Shown here: one piece after another, positions 7,039-11,048 of the stretch
How positions within the stretch are numbered: the first letter of the stretch is position 1
Layout of the letters: each line of letters starts with the position of its first letter
Origin: an uncultured Eubacterium sp.
GTDB lineage: Bacteria; Bacillota; Clostridia; Lachnospirales; Lachnospiraceae
Assembly (NCBI GenBank): GCA_946611445.1
Contig: CAMODP010000050.1
Coordinates: 1-11,048, forward strand
Length of the DNA stretch: 11,048 nucleotides
Direction: 5' to 3'
The notes under the pieces: generated by a model
What the model was told of the DNA's origin: nothing
Seen by the model: the letters and a program-made list of their open reading frames with translations, nothing else
The model's database searches: none
Made by a program: the position numbers and the translations under genes

Positions 7039-8460
7039 TCAGAACCGCCAGTACAAGAACGGATTGTTTGTGGTATCCACCAGCATGATCGAACTGCACA
7101 CCAGCAGCAGGATGCAGAGTATCATGGAGCCGACCTTCCCGATCCGGAAGACGGCGTCATCCTGGCTGTTCACATACCATTCGCGGGCCTTCGGTATGAG
7201 CGGGAAACAGAACAGTACGGCCGCGATGATGAGGAAAATATTGTTCACCAGCGCCGCCCACGTGATCGGATCCGCAAAACCGCCGCTGCCCGTGAGCATG
7301 CTGATGCCTGTGATATTCAGGAAAAAGCGGCCCAGGTCGCGCAGATTTTCAAAATAAAAAATGCCGAAGCCGATCACAATGACCAGCTTGCTGTAAATAT
7401 GCTTCCACCACACCGGCCAGGCTTTGATCTTTTTCTTGCCCAGTCTCTGCTCGAAAAAGATGAAGCAGCCGAAATACAGACCCCAGAGGATAAAGTTCCA
7501 GGCGGCGCCGTGCCACATGCCGGTACAGAACCACACCAGGAACAGGCTCAGGTACATGCGTCTCTTTCCGAACAGGGGAACATAGAGCAGGTAATCCCTG
7601 AAAAAGGATCCGAGTGAGATATGCCATCTCTGCCAGAACTCAGCGATAGTCTGGCACATGAACGGGTAATTGAAGTTCTCATCAAAATGAAAACCGAACA
7701 TCCGTCCCATGCCGATCGCCATGTCCGAATATCCGCTGAAGTCAAAATAGACATACATCGAATAGACAATCACGACAAACCAGGTGCCGAGCAGGGACAT
7801 GCCCTGTACGCTGTTCCCGAAGAACCGGTCGACGATCACATACAGATTGTTTGCCAGAATGACTTTTTTCGCCAGTCCGACAATGACCCGCTGCGCGCCT
7901 TCGTACATATCGACAGCGTTTGTTTTTCTGTTTGTCAGTTCCTTCTCGATCACGCTGTAGCGTACGATCGGTCCCGCGATCAGCTGCGGGAAGAAGGACA
8001 GGTAGACCAGGAAGCGGTAGAACTTTTTCTGCGGTTCCACACTCTCCCAGTAACAGTCGAGAATATAGGAAATAGCCTGAAATGTGAAGAAGCTGATGCC
8101 GATCGGCAGGCGGATTGCCGGAATCGGGATCGAAGTCCGGAACACGCCGTTGATCGTCTCAAGGAAAAAGCCCGTGTACTTGAACACGAGAAGAAATGCC
8201 AGATCCACGACAAGGGCAGCTGCCAGAAGCAGCTTTCCTGCCGGTTCTTCGCGGAACCGGTCAATCTGAAGTCCCATAAACCAGTTGAAAAAGGCGCTGA
8301 AAACCAGCAGAAACACCCAGGCAGGCTCACCCCAGGCATAGAAAATCAGAGAAAAGACGATAAGTATAATGTTCCTGGTGCGCAGCCGGTCTGCATGATA
8401 ATAGCAGAGCAGGCAGAGCGGCAGGAACAAAAACAGAAAAAACAGATCAGCAAAAACCAT
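7039..8460 (-). CDS. MBOAT family O-acyltransferase (AlgI/DltB-like)
   Basis: This 473-residue polytopic membrane protein has many hydrophobic segments. It carries the MBOAT signatures: catalytic His317 in GMWHGAAWN, and His280 in the EFWQRWHISLG stretch followed by FFRDYLLYVPL. AlgI and DltB relatives move acyl groups from a cytoplasmic donor to the outer face of the membrane, where a partner such as AlgJ or DltD finishes the transfer. That partner is encoded next. The donor is predicted to be the ACP encoded two genes on. The last six residues, FLYWRF (468-473), resemble the C-terminal Tyr motif of DltX. I chose ATG 8460 because GGGAG lies 6 nt upstream and the hydrophobic N-terminus starts there. 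The in-frame ATG at 8487 lacks a ribosome binding site and adds a polar extension. Confidence 0.93.
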   Translation of the reverse strand: MVFADLFFLFLFLPLCLLCYYHADRLRTRNIILIVFSLIFYAWGEPAWVFLLVFSAFFNWFMGLQIDRFREEPAGKLLLAAALVVDLAFLLVFKYTGFFLETINGVFRTSIPIPAIRLPIGISFFTFQAISYILDCYWESVEPQKKFYRFLVYLSFFPQLIAGPIVRYSVIEKELTNRKTNAVDMYEGAQRVIVGLAKKVILANNLYVIVDRFFGNSVQGMSLLGTWFVVIVYSMYVYFDFSGYSDMAIGMGRMFGFHFDENFNYPFMCQTIAEFWQRWHISLGSFFRDYLLYVPLFGKRRMYLSLFLVWFCTGMWHGAAWNFILWGLYFGCFIFFEQRLGKKKIKAWPVWWKHIYSKLVIVIGFGIFYFENLRDLGRFFLNITGISMLTGSGGFADPITWAALVNNIFLIIAAVLFCFPLIPKAREWYVNSQDDAVFRIGKVGSMILCILLLVCSSIMLVDTTNNPFLYWRF

Positions 8461-8492
8461 TACAGACTCCCTCTCACCTTCATTCATCTGAT

Positions 8493-8521
8493 AGGTTACA
8501 CCGAATACTGCGGTTTTGCAA
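8493..8521 (-). promoter_or_regulatory. Weak candidate promoter before the MBOAT gene
   Basis: In the 71-nt gap between the nitroreductase and MBOAT genes the minus strand has TTGCAA (8516-8521), 17 nt and TAACCT (8493-8498). The -10 matches only three of six consensus bases. It could give the acyl-transfer genes their own start, but read-through from the asd promoter is equally likely because no terminator is visible here. Confidence 0.25.
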
Positions 8522-8531
8522 TCTGTTTTTC

Positions 8532-9302
8532 CTATGATTTTAAAACAGCGCTCAGCACGTACTGACTGCTGGGAAAGCTCTTCTGCGTCAGGTTCTCCAG
8601 CCGGATCAGGTCCACATCCAGCCAGAGCTCTTCCGCCGTCACCATCATGTTGGCCAGGAGGATTCCGAAATCAACCTCTTCCCAGCGGTACCGGCTCATC
8701 TGTGAGAACTGGTGCTTTTTGGTAAAGATGTGGATACGGCTGTCCATCACGACAAAGCGCCACGGCTGGGCATTCTGCGAGGAAGGCGCCATCCTGCCTG
8801 CCTCCAGCAGACTCCTGATGCCGCTTTTCGGTGTCTCCCTGTACACACACAGTTCATCCATCGGCAGGCGCTTTGCCTCCGTCCTCTTGCGCGTACAGCT
8901 TCCCTTACTCCTGCCGAATGCCAGCATACCGGTGAGAACCAGGTCGCCCTTCTCCCGGAGTTCCCTCCTGACATGGGTATCTCCCACAAAGCAGGTGCCG
9001 TATCCCTGCGAACAGAGATACAGGGCCATCTGCTGCATGAGAAAGCCGATGTTCATCTGGTACCGGGCGGTCACCTCTGAATAGAACAGTATGCAGTATG
9101 GCGCGCGGACGCCGAACAGGCCCAGCCTGCGCAGCTGGCCCTTCCGGTTGTCAATGATGGAGATGTCCGTTTCCGTCCCTTCAAACAGGGGAAGGAATTC
9201 CCTGCACCTGGTGCGGATCTCCTCGAGAATCTCCGGGGAGACCGCTTCATTGACATAGTTCCTCACTGTTTTTCTGACGAAAATGGCTTCGTACTGATTC
9301 AT
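8532..9302 (-). CDS. Nitroreductase family protein (TM1586-like)
   Basis: This 256-residue protein resembles the TM1586-type branch of the FMN-dependent nitroreductase superfamily. The N-terminal YEAIFVRKTVRNY stretch (4-16) and the APSSQNAQPW motif (172-181), which lines the flavin site, are both typical. Such enzymes use NAD(P)H and bound FMN; the natural substrate is usually unknown and cannot be read here. I chose ATG 9302 because AGGTGAG lies just upstream and the conserved N-terminus starts there; the longer frame to 9416 overlaps asd. Only 4 nt separate it from the asd stop and its SD sits inside the end of asd, so translation is likely coupled. A role in amino-acid synthesis is not implied by this linkage. 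Confidence 0.85.
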   Translation of the reverse strand: MNQYEAIFVRKTVRNYVNEAVSPEILEEIRTRCREFLPLFEGTETDISIIDNRKGQLRRLGLFGVRAPYCILFYSEVTARYQMNIGFLMQQMALYLCSQGYGTCFVGDTHVRRELREKGDLVLTGMLAFGRSKGSCTRKRTEAKRLPMDELCVYRETPKSGIRSLLEAGRMAPSSQNAQPWRFVVMDSRIHIFTKKHQFSQMSRYRWEEVDFGILLANMMVTAEELWLDVDLIRLENLTQKSFPSSQYVLSAVLKS

Positions 9303-9306
9303 AGTC

Positions 9307-10392
9307 TCACCTGGCTGTAATATATCCCTTCGCCGCAAGCGTCTCGGCGCACAGTACGGCACCGCCGGCAGCGCCGCGCAGCGTATTGTGCGAAAGGCCG
9401 ACAAACTTCCAGTCAAACAGGTTGTCCGGACGCAGACGGCCGAAGGTAATACCCATGCCGTTCTCCGCCATCACATCCAGCCGTACCTGCGGACGGTCAT
9501 CCTCCCGCATGTACCGGATAAACTGCGACGGCGCAGAAGGAAGCTGATGCTCCTGCGGATAACCCCGAAAGGCCTCTGCTGCAGCGACAAGTTCGTCAAA
9601 CGAAGGATTTTTCCGAAAACGCACGCTCACAGTCGCTGTATGCCCGTTCAGCACCGGCACGCGGATGCACTGCGCGGAAATCACCATCTGCTCCCCGCGT
9701 ACGATCTGGCCGTCCTCGACATGTCCCCAGATCCGCAGCGGCTCAAGTTCGCTCTTTTCTTCCTCACCGCCGATATACGGGATGACATTGCCCTCCATCT
9801 CCGGCCAGTCAAGGAAGGTCTTTCCGGCGCCGGAAATCGCCTGATAGGTGGAGACCACCGCCTCATACGGCTCAAAGGGCATCCACGCGCTCAGGATGGG
9901 CGCATAGCTCTGGATCGAGCAGTTCGGCTTTACCGCAATGAATCCCCGCTGTGTCCCCAGACGTTTTTTCTGGGCCGGGATGACCTCAAAATGGCTGTCG
10001 TTGATCTCCGGAATCACCATCGGCACATCCGGTGTCCACCTGTGTGCGCTGTTGTTGGAAACGACAGGCACTTCCGCCCTGGCGTACGTCTCCTCGATCC
10101 GGCGGATCTCATCCTTCGGCATATTCAGGGCGCAGAAAACAAAATCCACCTCCCCGGCAATCTTTTCCACCTCGCTGATGTCCAGCACCGGCATTTTCTT
10201 CACATATTCCGGAACGGCCGTCTCCATCTTCCAGCGCCCGTCCACTGCTTCCTCATAAGTGCGTCCGGCGCTTCTGGCGCTCGCTGCCACGCAGGTCACC
10301 TCAAACCAGGGATGCCCGTCCATCAGCGTGACAAACCGCTGTCCCACCATGCCAGTCGCTCCCAATATTCCTGCTCTCAATTTCTTGTCCAT
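9307..10392 (-). CDS. asd: Aspartate-semialdehyde dehydrogenase
   Basis: This 361-residue cytoplasmic enzyme reduces aspartyl-phosphate to aspartate semialdehyde with NADPH, the branch point for lysine, diaminopimelate, threonine and methionine. The NADP-binding GATGMVGQ lies at 11-18. The catalytic Cys158 is in KPNCSIQ, and the downstream R244 and H251 fit the substrate-binding Arg and the catalytic His. Its length and the PNCS motif fit the archaeal/fungal-type ASADH branch common in Clostridia rather than the E. coli-type enzyme. ATG 10392 is preceded by GGAGAGG about 10 nt upstream. It has its own promoter in the 128-nt gap after argH. No lysine riboswitch fits in the roughly 60-nt leader. 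Confidence 0.96.
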   Translation of the reverse strand: MDKKLRAGILGATGMVGQRFVTLMDGHPWFEVTCVAASARSAGRTYEEAVDGRWKMETAVPEYVKKMPVLDISEVEKIAGEVDFVFCALNMPKDEIRRIEETYARAEVPVVSNNSAHRWTPDVPMVIPEINDSHFEVIPAQKKRLGTQRGFIAVKPNCSIQSYAPILSAWMPFEPYEAVVSTYQAISGAGKTFLDWPEMEGNVIPYIGGEEEKSELEPLRIWGHVEDGQIVRGEQMVISAQCIRVPVLNGHTATVSVRFRKNPSFDELVAAAEAFRGYPQEHQLPSAPSQFIRYMREDDRPQVRLDVMAENGMGITFGRLRPDNLFDWKFVGLSHNTLRGAAGGAVLCAETLAAKGYITAR

Positions 10393-10434
10393 TGCAAATC
10401 AACCTCTCCGAAATACCGTATCTGTCCGCAACTC

Positions 10435-10460
10435 ACGCACATTTGTGCGTCATGGACGCA
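10435..10460. promoter_or_regulatory. Two overlapping inverted repeats, possible operator at the asd promoter
   Basis: ACGCACA/TGTGCGT (10435-10450, 2-bp centre) and TGCGTC/GACGCA (10446-10460, 3-bp centre) are both perfect and share one arm. They abut the -10 box and cover the predicted start, where a repressor would be expected to bind. An RNA switch is less likely because the first arm would lie upstream of the start site. Confidence 0.5.
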
Positions 10461-10489
10461 ATTATATAACTTCTGCCAAAAAAAGGCAA
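10461..10489 (-). promoter_or_regulatory. Promoter of asd
   Basis: On the minus strand TTGCCT (10484-10489) and a perfect TATAAT (10461-10466) are spaced by 17 nt. The -35 overlaps a small GCC/GGC hairpin around a seven-T run. The predicted start is near 10454, about 60 nt before the asd ATG. Confidence 0.7.
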
Positions 10490-10507
10490 CTGATTTTTGT
10501 GCATAAA

Positions 10508-10522
10508 GATGATTTTTTCATC
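10508..10522 (-). terminator. Weak hairpin at the end of argH
   Basis: GATGA/TCATC arms with a five-base loop overlap the argH stop codon and are followed on the minus strand by a short T-rich stretch. The stem is short and AT-rich, so termination would be partial at best and argH may read through into asd. Confidence 0.25.
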
Positions 10523-11048
10523 AGAGTTCCCGATTTTCCCGCAAATAGCTGCGGTTCGCCTCCAGCTCTTCTTCCATAGCCGCTGGTCCGGGCGCGCCGG
10601 CCGTGTTTCTCCGCTCAATACAGGTGCGCACACTGACCGCCTCATAAATATCCTCGTCAAAAACCGGGCTGAACCCGCGGAACTCCTCTATAGACAGATC
10701 ATCTATGGCGCAGCCCTTCTCCAGGCAGTACAGCACCATTCTCCCGATGATCCCGTGGGCGTCACGGAAGGGGATCCCCCTGCCGACCAGATAGTCTGCC
10801 GCATCCGTCGCATTGGTAAATCCGTTCCGGGCTGAAGCCTCCATTACCTCCGGACAGAACCGGAGCGTGTCCAGCATCCCGGAAAACAGGAGCAGACAGG
10901 CTTTCACGGTATCAATAGCGTCAAAGGTGCACTCCTTGTCTTCCTGCATGTCCTTGTTATATGCCAGCGGCAGGCCCTTCATCGAGGTCAGCATCTGCAT
11001 CAGCGCCCCGTAGACACGCCCGGTCTTGCCCCGGACCAGTTCGGCAAT
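10521..11048 (-). CDS. argH: Argininosuccinate lyase, C-terminal part (5' end outside window)
   Basis: The frame is open to the right edge and gives the last 175 residues of ArgH. This enzyme splits argininosuccinate into arginine and fumarate in the last step of arginine synthesis and works as a cytoplasmic tetramer. Recognition rests on the conserved GKTGRVYG, then MKGLPLAYNKDMQEDKE, and the later GIPFRDAHGIIG block, all typical of the ArgH C-terminal half. The Ser-containing flexible loop and the N-terminus lie outside the window. The stop is at 10521-10523. The asd promoter follows in the 128-nt gap, so the two genes can be expressed separately. Confidence 0.95.
   Translation of the reverse strand: MAELVRGKTGRVYGALMQMLTSMKGLPLAYNKDMQEDKECTFDAIDTVKACLLLFSGMLDTLRFCPEVMEASARNGFTNATDAADYLVGRGIPFRDAHGIIGRMVLYCLEKGCAIDDLSIEEFRGFSPVFDEDIYEAVSVRTCIERRNTAGAPGPAAMEEELEANRSYLRENREL

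Noticed and set aside
6541..7617. Plus-strand open frame of 358 codons across the DHHW/MBOAT junction
   Set aside because: It is antisense to two well-supported genes and has a low-complexity Arg/Ser-rich translation.
9388..10506. Long plus-strand open frame of 372 codons opposite asd
   Set aside because: It lies antisense to a clear asd gene, its translation shows no family motif, and it is rich in His, Arg and Pro as expected from the opposite strand of a GC-rich coding region.
10393..10520. Lysine riboswitch or T-box before asd
   Set aside because: The predicted leader is only about 60 nt, too short for a lysine riboswitch, and no T-box sequence or terminator-antiterminator pair is seen.
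1..11048. CRISPR array, insertion sequence, tRNA or prophage features
   Set aside because: No regularly spaced long repeats, transposase or integrase motifs, or tRNA-like cloverleaf sequences were seen on either strand.

Overview
The window is a chromosomal stretch with moderately high GC in its genes, and every gene I can support lies on the minus strand. Transcription therefore runs from the right end of the window to the left. The gene families point to an anaerobic Bacillota of class Clostridia, most likely a Lachnospiraceae-type gut bacterium. The signs are an ArgH/Asd pair, a TM1586-like nitroreductase, a PcsB-like coiled coil joined to a 3D domain, and several SGNH and DHHW surface proteins. 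This placement is inferred from family content, not from a marker gene.

Right end (11048 to about 8532): the 3' part of argH (argininosuccinate lyase), then a promoter with two overlapping inverted repeats, then asd (aspartate-semialdehyde dehydrogenase). A nitroreductase-family gene follows 4 nt after the asd stop and is probably translationally coupled to it.

Middle (8460 to 3317): four genes in transcription order, MBOAT O-acyltransferase, DHHW/AlgJ-like membrane-anchored SGNH-type protein, FkbH-type HAD enzyme, and a stand-alone acyl carrier protein. The block ends at a strong hairpin with a T-run. Known chemistry suggests a logic like the Dlt (teichoic acid D-alanylation) and AlgIJ systems. 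FkbH would take a three-carbon unit from 1,3-bisphosphoglycerate and load it as glyceryl thioester on the ACP. The MBOAT would move the acyl group across the membrane, and the DHHW protein would place it on an extracellular polymer. The MBOAT ends in FLYWRF, which resembles the C-terminal Tyr motif of DltX. This predicted glyceroylation module is the most interesting item in the window.

Left part (3316 to 1): a 446-bp AT-rich regulatory gap with the terminator, an inverted repeat and two candidate minus-strand promoters. It is followed by three exported proteins: a coiled-coil/3D-domain cell-wall protein, a secreted SGNH hydrolase starting 7 nt after it, and a membrane-anchored SGNH hydrolase cut by the window edge. 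They could remodel the wall or remove ester groups, but nothing in the sequence proves a link to the acyl-transfer module.
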